Numbered from the stretch's first letter, positions 24,401-34,585 are shown. The stretch: DNA of 64,000 nucleotides from Rhabdornis inornatus (GCA_013397075.1 VWZS01000187.1:2007083-2071082); one strand, 5' to 3'. Numbers and translations: made by a program. The notes: generated by a model not told the origin, from the letters alone.

Positions 24401-27156
24401 ACTGACGAAAGGACTGAGGCAAAACTGTCCTGGTTCTTTCAGTATTCTCATAGCAAGAAGCAGCTATTTTCAGCTAGCACCACAGCACTCCACTTCTGGT
24501 CCTCAGAAAGACTATCATCACTGCCATGGCATTCCCATGATTCCACTCAGAGTCAGGGTTTGTCACATAAATCAGATGTGAAACACTCCCTGACTAAGGA
24601 TGGCACTGGCTCCCAACATTTCTCCACTCAGTCCCAAAAGCAATTTTACTGTTATTTTAAAAATAAATCCCTAAGACAACTACTTTGAAATTACAGAATA
24701 ACACTGGCAGTTTTCCTTCTACCCCTCAGTGTTTCCTAAATTCCCGCCTCTGAAACTTAATTCTTTCTCCCCTATATTATGCGGCTACAATAGGTCTTGC
24801 CATAAAGACTTGCAGTAAACATGATATGTTGGAGGTGGTGGTAGAAAGGATAACTGTCACTATTTTTACTATCACCTGTCTGCTGTCTCTGATAATGTGT
24901 TGTTCATTTGATTCCCTCTTCCACAGGGATTTCATACTCAGCAGCCATTGACAGGTCAACCTCTGGCTGTTGAAGTTTACCTTTCTTTGTTCTAAAGACA
25001 GGAATCCTAAACAGCAGGCCCAAAATGCACAGCCTGACAACTGATATTTCCTTAATACAGACTGCGAAGTCCAGGAGTGGTGGTCTCAGAAAAAAGATGG
25101 AAAAAAATCCCCACAAACTGTGGATGGCCTTTGCCTGATAATGACAATAAAGTACACGTGACACTACTTGAGTAGCGCAGTACAGTTTTTTTGTTCAAAT
25201 GAGACCACCTTGTTGCCCTCAGTGTCACAGCACCTTTCAATCATTACTGGTACAAAATCAACATTTTTAATCTGCACATGCTTACATGAATGTTATCAAA
25301 GTATCTAGGTATGTCCTTACTGAGTTGCCCCAAAATTAAAAAAGGCAAACCAGAAATAATCCAGAAGAAAAAAGTTTCCTTGAAAAGCAATGCTTTCCAG
25401 GCTTGTGAAGTCTGAAAATTCTTGAAGTATCTGACAGAAGATGCTCATCAGTCTCTTTTCCCAAACACCCTAATCATTCTTCACATTGCTAACAGCTAAA
25501 ACCTCTCTTGTATAAATAGCTGCACTGATGGAACTTTTCCAAATCTGTGGTAATTTTTGTTCTTCTTGAATCCCCTTCTCTCCCTCACTAAAGCAAGTCC
25601 AATTTCTCCCCATTCCTTCCACTGGACAGAAAACATGATTTAGTTGCTGGCCACAGCAAGCAGTCAAACAGAGCACTCAGTGGCTGAGCTCTGCCTCTGT
25701 TCTCCCAGGAAGCACGGTTTCTTTCTTCCACTCAGAAATGATTTTCATTACTTTCACAGGAATTCAAAACCCCTCGTGAGATTAGTTCAAAACTCTCAGA
25801 TTAAAAGTGTTGTTAAAAGAGAGCATGGGAAGAAGAGGATTATGGAAAGAAAAGGAAGATGGAGCACTTGAAAAACCTATTCTTTACCACACCACACTCA
25901 ACCCTTTTACCATGCTACTCTATTAACTCTAGACAAAAATCCAACAATGCAATTATTCAGCACCCAAATTTCAGTCCCCTACTTCTGTTAGTTTCAAGAC
26001 AACTAGAGGTACTTCAATTGTTCTGTCCTTCTCATTGAGTCTGGGTTAAAATTCTAGAAGTTGCAAAAGACTGAAGATGTACTTGCAGGGGGGAGTAGTA
26101 CAGAAATGATTAGCATGGCCAGCACAGTCCTAATTACCTTAAAATACTCATCTGAAACCTAAACAAAAATTTTACGTTCATGCTGTGCTAATTTCAGCAA
26201 AACTGAATTCATTCCTGTGATCTGAAAAGGCAGACATAGTTGCATTCAAAGCAATAGTATTTTCTCCTCTACATTTCAAATGTGAAAGCCACTATTGATT
26301 TCCCAAAGCAATTAACATACTTGAAAACCAAGACTCACAAAGTTCTTTATTAAAGTCAGCCTTTCTTTCGAAAACAGGAAAACAAAAGTTGAATTACTTT
26401 TATTTTTTTTAACAGACAAAAGCAACAAAGGATATGATCTGCAGAATCAGTGAAATTCTGGACTACGTTAGCTTGCCACATGTCCACAAACTTTTTATTG
26501 AATTTAAAGATATTAGAGAAAATAGCTCCAAAAACGCTTTCTACGTAGAGTAGTATCTCTTAATCTTTCAGGATGGAGTGCAGATTTTTCTATATAATAA
26601 TGTAAGGCAGTGTCAATTATAAATCTGTTACGGTCCCTAACTGCTGCCTCTCAACATCAGGAAGACTCTTCTAGTCACATGCTTCAGTAACACAGGGACA
26701 TGGACATAGAGAAAAAAGCAGGCTCTTTCTCAACATGTTAATTTTATAACCCACCGAAAGAAGAGTAAGCCCTACTAAACTAGACAAGAGATAGCACAAT
26801 AACCTCAGAATATGAGACAGCATGCTTTTTAGCATCATGCAAATTACACAGATAAAAAAAGATAATCACTACTACAAAAAAACAAAGACTTACAATAGGA
26901 TATTGTATAACTATACAGCAAAAATTCCATGCATGCCATAATTCACAGGTGATCAGTCATGAAGCATTGAGTGGGCAGTACCTTGTGCAGGGACTGGCTG
27001 TTGGTATCCTGGCATCGGCCCATTATAAGCTCCGTACTGCGCCTGAGGAACCCCTGGCAGTGACTGTCCTCCGTAGGCAGGCTGCTGGTATCCCTGATAG
27101 CCAGGCTGAGGTTGCCCATAAGGAGGCCCCGTGTGAGCTTGCTGGTTTACACTCAT
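297..27156 (-). CDS. SEC24C: SEC24C, COPII coat cargo-binding subunit (19 coding exons, 3' end missing)
   Basis: SEC24 pairs with SEC23 in the inner COPII coat on ER exit sites and selects cargo for ER-to-Golgi transport. Nineteen exons joined on the minus strand give 981 in-frame codons. Order: a Pro/Gln/Gly/Ser-rich disordered N-terminus (about 1-395); a zinc finger with C452/C455 and C474/C477 (CNRC and CCFC); the vWA-like trunk (about 515-755, FIFMIDVSYNA); the beta-sandwich (about 755-855, GIRATDFFGAFYMSNTTDVE); the helical domain (about 856 onwards); and the start of the gelsolin-like domain. From memory of the family, MQQNG, QPNHVSSPPP and MKLLPVYLNCVLKSD fit SEC24C rather than SEC24A/B/D, and the head-to-head SYNPO2L neighbour agrees. 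The reading frame ends at an exon 20 donor, so the C-terminal exons lie left of base 1. No frameshift or internal stop was seen. Confidence 0.97.
861..979 (-). CDS. SEC24C: SEC24C exon 19, helical domain
   Basis: 119 nt. The acceptor is TCTGTGCAG|CATATC and the donor GGCCAG|GTAAAC. Codes about residues 882-921, YRGVLSSPVKTVRDALINQ and ACYRKNCASPSSAGQ. Confidence 0.96.
1769..1907 (-). CDS. SEC24C: SEC24C exon 18
   Basis: 139 nt. The acceptor is CTCCTGCAG|TGTGCT and the donor AGTATG|GTAAGG. Codes about residues 836-881, CALLYTSCAGQRRLRIHN, NCCTQLADLYRNCETDTL and INYLAKY. It closes the beta-sandwich and starts the helical domain. Confidence 0.96.
2287..2432 (-). CDS. SEC24C: SEC24C exon 17, beta-sandwich
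   Basis: 146 nt. The acceptor is CTCTTTTAG|GTATTA and the donor CTTCAG|GTGAGG. Codes about residues 787-835: IRATDFFGAFYMSNTTDVEM and TVEFKHDDKLSEDSGALLQ. A few positions (RATDFF, DVEM, KLSEDS) resemble human SEC24D as I recall it, which suggests retained ancestral residues of the C/D pair. Confidence 0.97.
2700..2796 (-). CDS. SEC24C: SEC24C exon 16, start of beta-sandwich
   Basis: 97 nt. The acceptor is CCTTCTAG|CTGGAG and the donor GCACAG|GTGGGT. Codes about residues 755-786, LETDQYRFLNDLRRDVQKEV then GFDAVMRVRTST. Confidence 0.95.
3183..3353 (-). CDS. SEC24C: SEC24C exon 15, trunk domain
   Basis: 171 nt, phase 0 at both ends. The acceptor is TTTCTTAG|ACTTTG and the donor TTCCAG|GTAGGA. 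Codes about residues 698-754: FQPQTSFYNNLAKDCVAQGC, CVDLFLFPNQYLDVATLG and GGSIYKYAYFQ. Confidence 0.97.
3836..3952 (-). CDS. SEC24C: SEC24C exon 14, trunk domain
   Basis: 117 nt, phase 0 at both ends. The acceptor is TCCTGCAG|GCAGCT and the donor GAGAAG|GTAATA. Codes about residues 659-697, AAECAGKLFIFHTSLPIAEA and KLKNRDDRKLINTDKEK. Confidence 0.96.
4561..5053 (+). mobile_element. CR1 LINE 3' fragment in SEC24C intron 14-13
   Basis: About 490 bp of CR1 3' sequence: a 'gttcagagaagggctatgga' block, 'gacaagaggaaatggcttca', 'aagcactggaacaggctgcc', and the terminal 'atgattctctga'. It is 5'-truncated as usual, and antisense to SEC24C. The open frame 4761-5042 is translated CR1 tail, not a gene. 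Confidence 0.92.
5666..5759 (-). CDS. SEC24C: SEC24C exon 13, trunk domain
   Basis: 94 nt. The acceptor is TTTGCTAG|TTTGCT and the donor CTGAAG|GTTAGT. Codes about residues 627-658, LLDQIPEMFADTRETETVF to AGLEALK. Confidence 0.95.
6489..6530. repeat. G11 run followed by TTTG repeat
   Basis: Eleven G at 6489-6499, then TTTG units at 6511-6528, within the SEC24C intron between exons 13 and 12. Simple low-complexity sequence. Confidence 0.9.
6776..6967 (-). CDS. SEC24C: SEC24C exon 12, trunk domain
   Basis: 192 nt. The acceptor is CTTACAG|GGAAGG and the donor GCCAG|GTAATA. Codes about residues 563-626: ESAIRVGFVTYNKVLHFYNV and QPQMMVVSDVADMFVPLLDG, which is nearly identical to mammalian SEC24C. 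Confidence 0.97.
7227..7351 (-). CDS. SEC24C: SEC24C exon 11, trunk domain
   Basis: 125 nt. The acceptor is CTTCTACAG|AATAAC and the donor GCCCAG|GTAGGT. Codes about residues 522-562, including AFIFMIDVSYNAVKSGLV, the vWA-like core strand and loop of the trunk. Confidence 0.96.
8230..9550. repeat. Diverged duplicated segments in SEC24C intron 10-9
   Basis: Sequence at 8233-8353 resembles two separate later stretches, 8940-8985 and about 9419-9550. Shared blocks include GTTACTGTT-TACTT, TTGAACCTC, CCTTCTGCAGAA versus CCTCCTGCAGAA, and AGCTACAGC-G-CT-ATA. The second copy appears split by about 430 bp. Probably an old interspersed repeat, family not recognised. The range also covers part of exon 10 and plain intron. 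Confidence 0.45.
8600..8715 (-). CDS. SEC24C: SEC24C exon 10
   Basis: 116 nt. The acceptor is CTTCCCAG|TGCCAC and the donor TGCAAG|GTACAG. Codes about residues 483-521, PPHYFQHLDHTGKRVDFYDR and ELSLGSYEFLATVDYCK, the entry into the trunk domain. Confidence 0.96.
10630..10768 (-). CDS. SEC24C: SEC24C exon 9, zinc finger
   Basis: 139 nt. The acceptor is CTTCCACAG|ACTCTT and the donor GAGG|GTAAGG. Codes about residues 437-482 and holds the whole Sec23/Sec24 zinc finger: the two CxxC pairs CNRC and CCFC with CPFMQFIEGGRRF between them. Confidence 0.96.
10769..13269 (-). other. SEC24C intron between exons 9 and 8
   Basis: 2.5 kb of AT-rich intron. I see no repeat family, RNA gene or additional in-frame exon. 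13398-14200, between exons 8 and 7, is likewise empty. Confidence 0.75.
13270..13397 (-). CDS. SEC24C: SEC24C exon 8
   Basis: 128 nt. The acceptor is TTCTCCAG|GTAATG and the donor GAGGAG|GTGAGA. Codes about residues 394-436, with NASPRYIRCTSYNIPCTSDM and VPLAAVIKPLATLPPEE. Confidence 0.96.
14201..14312 (-). CDS. SEC24C: SEC24C exon 7
   Basis: 112 nt. The acceptor is TGTCACAG|ATTCAA and the donor ATCAAG|GTAAAC. Codes about residues 357-393, IQVIEDDRNNRGSEPFVTG through NFLVKDQ. This is the conserved lead-in to the folded core. Confidence 0.96.
15436..15476. repeat. Perfect AT-rich inverted repeat (17-bp arms, 7-nt loop)
   Basis: The arms at 15436-15452 (CATAAACATTAAATTTT) and 15460-15476 are exact reverse complements around AAATTTC. 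It lies in the SEC24C intron just downstream (in gene orientation) of the 69-nt exon. Confidence 0.9.
16040..16108 (-). CDS. SEC24C: SEC24C probable cassette exon 6a, 69 nt, related to the end of exon 6
   Basis: The acceptor AG at 16110-16109 follows a T-tract then an A-tract, and the donor is AGTCCA|GTAAGT. It is open, phase 0 in and phase 0 out, 23 codons: QLNELPPQQKPRH then RIDPDAIPSP. Its last ten residues mirror RLDPDSIPSP of exon 6, so it looks like a partial exon duplication. Skipping exon 6 in its favour would break the frame (exon 5 ends in phase 1), so it can only be added, not swapped. Confidence 0.75.
16110..16135. repeat. Poly-T/poly-A palindrome at the 69-nt exon acceptor
   Basis: Fifteen T (16110-16124) run straight into eleven A (16125-16135), with more A after one G. 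On the SEC24C strand this puts a T-tract then an A-tract directly before the acceptor AG of the 69-nt exon. Confidence 0.95.
17289..17419 (-). CDS. SEC24C: SEC24C exon 6
   Basis: 131 nt. The acceptor is CTTGTTAAG|GTTCC and the donor AGTCCT|GTAAGC. Codes about residues 313-356, SFGQMRGPQPNYGGAYPG through KRLDPDSIPSP. It ends in phase 0, which lets it splice either to exon 7 or to the 69-nt exon at 16040-16108. Confidence 0.95.
18740..19180 (-). CDS. SEC24C: SEC24C exon 5, longest coding exon
   Basis: 441 nt. The first usable AG after the pyrimidine tract is ...GGTCCCCCAG|CATCGG, so the exon starts at 19180. The donor is GAATG|GTGAGT. Codes about residues 166-312, extremely rich in Pro/Gly/Ser, and contains SQPNHVSSPPP and PQPGYPMQQNG, shared with human SEC24C. 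Other frames across it stay open because of the C/G-rich composition and are not genes. Confidence 0.94.
20416..20594 (-). CDS. SEC24C: SEC24C exon 4
   Basis: 179 nt. The acceptor is CCCTCTCAG|GCCACC and the donor CTATG|GTAAGG. Codes about residues 106-165, including STFQQYGPSPASVQQL and GLGY. Pro/Ala/Ser-rich disordered region. Confidence 0.93.
21464..21605 (-). CDS. SEC24C: SEC24C exon 3
   Basis: 142 nt, phase 1 in and phase 0+2 nt out. The acceptor is GGCTGTAG|GTTCA and the donor AGAG|GTGCAT. Codes about residues 59-106, with VAYSQFDHGDVQNG and APMQR, which match the corresponding human SEC24C segment. Confidence 0.93.
24008..24094 (-). CDS. SEC24C: SEC24C probable cassette exon 2a, 87 nt
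   Basis: A T/C-rich tract and acceptor (GTCTTTCCAG|GTTAC) precede 24094, and a donor (CATAG|GTAAATG) follows 24008. The 87-nt interval is open in the frame set by exon 2 (phase 1 in, phase 1 out). It would insert 29 residues, beginning YFPSLGFPLKG and ending SSLAPNF, between PAQG and SLRAPP. The composition (Ser/Pro/Leu/Phe) fits the disordered N-terminus. I do not recall it in the main human protein, so it is likely optional. No transcript evidence is available here. Confidence 0.72.
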
Positions 27157-27184
27157 TGTGTTCACATCCCCAAACTAACCTCAC
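26982..27184 (-). CDS. SEC24C: SEC24C exon 2, first coding exon (CDS 27156-26982)
   Basis: The acceptor is ...TTTTTGCAG| before 27184 and the donor is CAAG|GTACTG at 26982/26981. I chose the ATG at 27156, giving MSVNQQAHTGPPYGQPQPGY, because it aligns with the MNVNQ start of the human protein. Its context has A at -3. A frame upstream begins only with GTG. Codes residues 1-58, a Gln/Tyr/Gly/Pro-rich low-complexity segment. It ends in phase 1. Confidence 0.93.
27162..27167 (-). promoter_or_regulatory. Start-stop upstream ORF (ATGTGA)
   Basis: On the minus strand an ATG followed directly by TGA sits 5 nt ahead of the SEC24C start codon, with G at -3. Elements of this kind can stall or recycle ribosomes and reduce initiation downstream. 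That role here is inference. Confidence 0.6.
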
Positions 27185-30100
27185 CTGCAAAAAGGGGGTG
27201 GAAAATGACTTTTATTAGATATAAAACCAAACTGGTCAGCTTCCCTACTGTTTTCAAGTAAGTGAGAGATCCTAAGGTACTTGGGAAGCGAAAACATTAA
27301 TGGGAACTTACCCTTGCACAGCAATTTTTTCAAGTAAGGTAAATGCTTTACAGGAGCTATTTAAAACAGTATTTTCAGAAACTATGTTTTCTAATCAACT
27401 TAGTCAGCATTTCATCCTGCTAAGACCTGTGATTATCACCTTAGACAGAAATACCATCATTTGCCATTCCATAGCAGATTATCAAGCTTCTTGAGAAACC
27501 TTTCAAACTACTTCCACCTCACAGAATCAGACCAACAGAAAATGGATTTCATTATATAAATGAGTGATTCCTTAACATAACACTTCAACAGCACTGAACA
27601 AGTTCAGCTGTCACCTCTGTGTTAGTTTACTTGATCATGTTTCCTTGTTACAAGCAGCAGGCTTCACCATCCACAAAGGCAGCTGCTTGAAGTGTTTGAT
27701 AGAATCTAGAACAGGACTAGCACAGGGGGCTATAAGCCTTCATTTTTTCAGCAATAGATGATTTAAAGTCCTTGCTATGTACATACATTTCAGAAAACAA
27801 AGATCTTCCAAAAGTAAAATTTTCACTTAGGAAAGGTGTTCAAAATGGAAAATAATTACAGGCAAAGACGGCACTAAAGGAGTTATATCAAATTATAAGA
27901 CCTGAAACAGAGCGTCGGAGACAGGAGAGACATTTCTTAGCAAACTTCTGCAAGAAGTCTTGCTCAACAGGCAGATTCCCAACTCCCCTAACTAACTGTA
28001 TAAAGAGACTGACTAGCTTTATTACAAGAAAAGCAGAACTGTTATTTTTAGACCCCAAACCAAGCAGGCAATTCTTAAAACAGCAAGCAGGCAGTTAACC
28101 CACAGTGACTTTCATTTGTGGAGAATCAAGGAGATTACTTCAGGGGCAGCAGATTCCCTCACGAAGTGTTTCTTGTAAGAATATTTTGCATCCCCTGAAC
28201 TTCTTTGGACACTCCATATCACCGTTACCCTCTTCTGCTAAGACTACCTACACTAACACTAAAGAAGCATGTTTAGGGCAATTAAATTATTTACTAAAAA
28301 GCATCAGTTTATATAAAAATGCTAAGTAAAGGTAAAATAAATAACTAATGTTGCCCTCATATTTTTCTCCAAACTCTGTGATGAACTTGTGTGCTAAAGA
28401 TACACAGTAAATCTTAACACAGAGACAGAGGTGCAACAGCCACCAGAAGCAAAGCCTGACCAGGAATCTGCAGCTTAACCCAACCAGATATCAAAGATCC
28501 AAGCTTGTTTGCCTACACTCTGATTAGCACATGCCAAACAACTCTAAGGTTGGTTCTTCACATTACCAAAAATATGATGCTAAAGAATTATTTCAGCAAC
28601 TGACACCACAGTTGTACAGCAAAGCTACTGGAAGAACTACAGCTCTATAAGAATCATCCACATGAAGAAATTCTTTCAGACATACAATAAAGGGAAAATA
28701 CATATATCACAATGAGGAGATTTAATTATTTACAAAAGAAAGCTAGCACAAAACATAAAAGCTACATTTAACCTCCCATAGGCTAATAAACATAACATGT
28801 TTATAATAAGTCAATACTAAGATTACTAATACTTACTCTGAAACTAGATTTTAAACTTTTATGAAAGGAAACATATGAAGTTTTACATTTTTATCCTCCA
28901 AGCTCTACAAAGGCAAAGATAAGGCTTTTGTTTAGAAAACAATCTCCTCTTAAATATTTAAAGGTAATTTGCTCTTGAAAGTCAACATCATTTGCAACAG
29001 CTTACAAGAGCATGATGGAATTTTTCATCAGCCCGCAGTGGTTTTAAACATGGTAACTCTCTTGCTGTCATGTTTATAATGTGTAATCTCTAAAAATTCT
29101 GGTTTCCCATACTACCTTTGACTTAGTTCTGCAAAACAGTCTAACCTCAGCAGCCATGTGGCCAGAAGTCTGGACTTTGGGACCTGCTCCCTTCCCAAGT
29201 TCTCTGAAAGGTTAACCTCTTCCTGCCCAGGCAGGCAATCAGTGTCACTGCACTGCAATCACAGACCTACTCTCAGCCACCTCCTGTTCTGGATAAACAG
29301 TGAAGCAAGAGAGTGCCTCCAGCAAACGTGGGAGCACAGGGAAGGAAGAACACATCAGGAGAACTCCTCTACCTGCACATCTTGGAACATCTGGGCAGGT
29401 TTTTCTGACAAGGAAGGAAGGCTGTGTTCTCTTCCTGTCCCTTCTTATTGGATTGCACATGAGGAACCTGGCTTCTAGTCCCTGCTCCTACGAACAGGTC
29501 TCTCCTCCAGGAAGAGCTACAGAGTAGCAGTATTCCACAGGACAGCTCCCGAGCTATAACCAGACACTTTTCACAAGTTAGACCTACAGAAATTCCTGAA
29601 CAGATCTCACGTTTGAACTAGGAATTACTACAGGGCAGATGAATCTCTCATGCTTTTTCTCCTGTTTTTCTAAAGCACAAGGGGACAAGAACTCAAGCAT
29701 GTCTCTTTCAGAAGTAAACCACTCCTGACTTACTGCTGTGAGTGTATACTCAGTAAGTGACTATACCTGAGGATCTTTTACTAGCCTTCCCTCCCTCATG
29801 TGAATATCAGTACTTCCTGCCTGAGCAGGTAATATGTGTCAGCTTGTTGCTGCATGCATAATACCAAAACCAAGAGGTAAGCTAATTTAATGCACATCTT
29901 ACAGAGAAAATGAGTTTTGAGATAGTCTCCTACGCTTTTGTGGAAAAAGCGGCCACATCTTGCTTGATGGTTCCAACCAATGTCCCAACTGAAAGGTAGA
30001 TACACCTCACACCTTTAGCTAGCCCACGTGCCAGCCAGCACAGGTTCATCTCCACCACAGCACAAGCTGATGTCTGCTCTACACTGACAGAGGGTCAAAG

Positions 30101-33100
30101 GAGGGAGACTTAGGAACAAGTCCAGTGCTGAAGCTGTGGACAAGGCTGCTTCATTATTTTTGTGCCCAACTTGCTCTGAACATCAGGCTTGTGGCACACT
30201 TGTTGAAATACCATAAGGCAGGACCAAGAGTTTTTGTCTCTGAGGAAGTGGAAGTTGTCACTGAGTGGGTCAGTTTTCCCTCTTCCCCAGTACAAGTTAC
30301 TTGTATCAAACATTCAGTTTGTTTCCACTCAAAAAACATCTCGGGGTAAATTAGACCAGGTCACTTGAAGAGATACGGAGAAAGGGAGAATTTTGTGCTC
30401 TGTCTTATGACATAAAGGGTGGCTGGGATATGGAGAACGACAGAAATAATACAGATACCAGATAGGGAGAAATGGAGATAACAGGCCATTTCACTGGATA
30501 AAAATGCTGAGGATATTCCTTTGCATGTAGTAACACACTACCAAAACTAAGCCAAACACAATTACACATGGTGTTGAACATCATATTACTACGCAGCAGT
30601 TACAATACACAAAGCTCAAATAGGCAGGACTGATGCTAGAGAAAAAAAATCCTATGACAAATGGTTATTACCATAAAGAACAATTTTCCTGCAAAGCAGG
30701 AAGCAGATACTCTATAACACTTTCTATTCCTCTGTATAAAGGCAGCTGACCATGAAGTTTTGGTCAACACAGTTAGAAAGCTACAATTATAACAGAAGGC
30801 TGTTGTACAAGACAGACAACCAGTGAAGATCAGTAATAAACTGATGGGAGGAAAATACACAGGAATAACGTAGGGGGTGTGCTAAATTTTTACAATAGCT
30901 TCAAGATTACTTAGTTTCCAAACAAATCAGATCACAGTGAAGATTTTATGACATGCTCTAAAAAAACCTAGTGATTCATATGAGCTCATTTCAATGAGCA
31001 CATCTTCCAAATCACTGAAAACTTCATCTTTTTTAATAGTCTGCATTCACTGTTAACTCCCTTTTGAAACTGAAAAGCTTGATCTCATCAGTTCTTGTTC
31101 ACTTTCTAAAGGAAAGGCATACAGCAAAATTACTGTCCTTCAGAAAGGTGCTAGTGCCTTTTTTACTGGTCCAAGAGAAAGAAAAAGCCTATTTGTTTCA
31201 ACTTCTGAGGAGACTGATACTTAAAAAAAAAACCAACCCAAACCTACAACAACAAAAAAATCCCACACACAACCCAAGGCAACCACATGGCCACCTATGC
31301 TATCCTGAAACTGAAGGAAATACATACATATTTAATTTAACTATTTAATTTTAATTTTCAAAAGATGGGATAGAAGGAGAGCACCAGTAATTCAGAATAT
31401 TACCTACAGTACTTCTAGTGTTTCTGTTCTGCAACTTTCTGGAAGCAGCAAGGTTTTGCTATTCTTACAAAGACCTAGACTCTGGAGCTAAGAATACCCT
31501 TCAGAAAGGGAAACGTCCTTGCTTTTGTTTCATCAACAGCTTGACTAGGTCTTCTAAGAGCACTCATGGAACACTTGGCTCTTTTCAGATATAAAAAATT
31601 ACTGGGTGGTTTTGGGGTTTTTTTTTCCTATAGAAAATCCTGGAAAAGAAACTCATGTCCTAGAAGACAGAAACTGCCAATTAATCTGTAAGCTCGCAGG
31701 TCATTGTAACAAATGCCTCCCACACATTTGTCCAAATCAACCCAAATGGCAATACTGGAATCAACTCCAATCTGGCTGTAATATGTGTGAGAACCTTCCT
31801 TCCTGTGCAAATTCTCAACTTGTTACACCACAGGTAACATTTTCTTCATCTATGCATTTTGAGCTACTGCCAGAAACATTTGTTTTAACAGTTCCTGAAA
31901 AGTATAAGACACAGTTTTCCAAGTGAATCTAAGGTGTGATCACTTTTATACTCTTCTAAAGAGGGCCACACTAAACCCAGTTTTGTTAGGCTGATTCATC
32001 ATCCTGGGCAAGGTACAATACAGTACACAAGTTACAAGAGTGGAAGTGATTAAAAACTGAATACAAAACAAAACAGCTTAGTCTTGACCTAACCTTAAAA
32101 CTACCATTTTTTCCAACCCCTGCCATCACTACAAGATTCCTACTTCAATGACATTTTATAATTTGTTGACTCAAGTCTCCTGGTGGGACTAATTCACATT
32201 TCTATCACTGTAATAAAGCTCTAGGAAAAGATTTGAAAAACGCTCTGCTATGAGCATGGCTTCTGAAGAGCAACCCCATGGAGGCAAAAGTCACTGACAA
32301 TACAGCATCAACAAAATCACAGTGAAAGATCTCCTAGCTACCTCCACACACATGTGGACATACATGTTACCATGAGTGAAGCAATCTGAATCATTTCCGT
32401 GACTCTTGTGCATGCATAATTGATTAGAAAAAGTTACATGAGCAGCTTCAAATTTAGGGAAGAGGCCAGAAGAAAGAAAGTAATAATGAGAATATATAGA
32501 ATAAGACTAAAAAACAAGTTTTCTTCACATACATTGTAACACTGGCCATCTCTGTGCTCTGACTTCCTCTACACAAATACACATTGCACAATTTCCATCA
32601 CTTGCAAGAAACAAAAGGTCAGAATTAGCTTTCCTAATACCTATTGCCAGTTTATACTGTCTTTTAGTGCTTTCTATGTTAACAATGAATCTTGCTGAAC
32701 ATATAAAAACAAGCTCTATCTTCACAATTTATCCCTAACACAGCTTTTCAAACCTAAAGAACAAGAAACATCCACCTCTCTTCTGCAGGGGCCTTGTTGT
32801 TGATTACTGTTGGTGGCTCTTTGTACCTTGCCCTTCCTTAGCCAACCATCAATTCTTCTTTGATTTTTGACCCTCCTTCTGATAGTAAGTGTTACAGGAA
32901 GATTTCTCCTACCATAGCAGGAAAAAACATTCAAAGAAGTACAAGCACCAAACTACTCATCAAATAAATAATCCTTTAAATAGCTATTCACTGCTATAAG
33001 TCAGCTTTCAGCCATGAAATTAGAACCTGGAGTGCCACAGCATATTAAGGAGCAATTATATATTCTTTATATTGATGTCCACTTCATCGTCTGTCTACAA

Positions 33101-34585
33101 CAATAAAAGAATCCTGAATGGCACAGCTTCAAGCCAAAAAGGGTAGTTCCATCACCAAAAACCTGTTCCACATGAAAATGGATAGAAATGTTTATGTTTT
33201 CACAGAGTGTATATATGTGATTGAAAGTAAGTCTCTTTTAAAGAGGAATGCTTGGAAGTTTTAGGCTACATAAATTTCTATTTGTCCCATAACTGGAAAC
33301 ACCTACTCTAGGAGAAGGTTGTGGGAAAGAAAAAAACAATGTTAAAGCCAGAGTTCCCTAAATTTACTCATAAAGACTTCACATTAATAAAGAACAAAGA
33401 CTTTAGTACAAAATCAGTAGTGATCTCTCATTTCAGTGTTGTGATTTTACACTGCTTGTAAAAACAACAAAAAAGAATTTGCATATCATGTATCAGATAG
33501 TGATTTCTGTCCAACACTCCTCACAACATTTGCTAAAGTTGACTACAGAATCCTGTAATAGAAATGGATCTACAAATATTTTTAAGGAATTATCACATTA
33601 ATAGCTAACAATCAACTGAATAGTAAACTGAAAAAAAATCTGTATATTCAATGACAGTACAAACATTAATTCCTGTGGACAACTTCTGATATAGGTGTAA
33701 GCAATTCTCTTATGTCCCAGCAACCACTTCCATTAGCCAGTAAGTTTAAAAAGAACTTCAATTACAGCCCAGTTCGGGTGGTTTTGCAGTCTCTCTCAGA
33801 GATCAGCACACTAAAAAAAAACAAAAAACAACAAACTAAAGGAAACTAAGCTTCACCATACTCCATCAAAAGCATTTCCAAAAAGAGAGAAAGGAAATTC
33901 CAACAACTGAAAATAAAACACATTTAAAGCACCATCTACATGGAAAGCAAGAGTCCCATCTTGCGTAACAACCTTTCCAAGACTACACACTTGTATTCCG
34001 ATCATGCCATCTCCTTCACTTCCCTTCTTCCTTTTTTCACAGCCACAGACAAGCAATCACTAAGTTTTACTACCAAATCCAACCAATCTCAGCCGCCAGA
34101 TCTCCGCAAGGGACGACCATCCCTCGCAAAGCTCGAATGAATGAAAGCTTGAACAGCACAGCACAAACGCCAGGGGAAGGATCCGCGGATTACAGGAGAT
34201 TAGGGAGGTTGCAGAGGGGGGTATCTGACTCGCGGCGCACCCCGGCCAAAAAGAAGCACTCGGTTCTGCGTGCTGGACCGACGGCCCGACCCGAAGCCGC
34301 CGGGTGTCGCCGCATCACACCGGGACACCGACGGGTCTCTCGGGGCAGCCCAGGCACTGGAAGTGCAGGCCCCGCCGACAGCCGGCCCGGCCCCGCGGGC
34401 CGCCGGCACCGGCCGGGCCGCGGGTGATGCGGCCGCTCCCGCCCGGGCGCGTTCGGGGAGCCCCGGGGCTCTGCAGAGGCTCCGGCGGCGCGCAGCACCG
34501 TGGGCCCGACGCGTCACCNCGCAGCGGGCACCGCACGACCCCTCCGGTGGGCCCGGCCACCCGGAGCCCCTCAGGCCTCACTCAC
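27185..34585 (-). other. SEC24C intron 1
   Basis: 7.4 kb, from the exon 1 donor to the exon 2 acceptor. It is AT-rich, with a less AT-rich patch near 29.1-29.5 kb whose open frames on both strands show no recognisable protein. No CR1 was noted. Poly-A-rich runs occur near 31.2 kb. Confidence 0.75.

Larger units (their letters stand above)
19181..26981 (-). other. SEC24C introns between exons 5 and 2 (exons excluded)
   Basis: 19181-20415, 20595-21463, 21606-24007 and 24095-26981 are AT-rich intron. Apart from the 87-nt exon, I found no further convincing exon, repeat or RNA gene. Confidence 0.75.

Noticed and set aside
27154..27165. GTG at 27165 as the SEC24C start, giving an N-terminus three residues longer
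   Set aside because: An ATG in good context lies three codons downstream and matches the family start. Non-AUG initiation is not needed.
29158..29527. Overlapping 106-, 75- and 71-codon open frames in SEC24C intron 1
   Set aside because: Open on both strands, no homology recognised, no consistent phase or splice signals.
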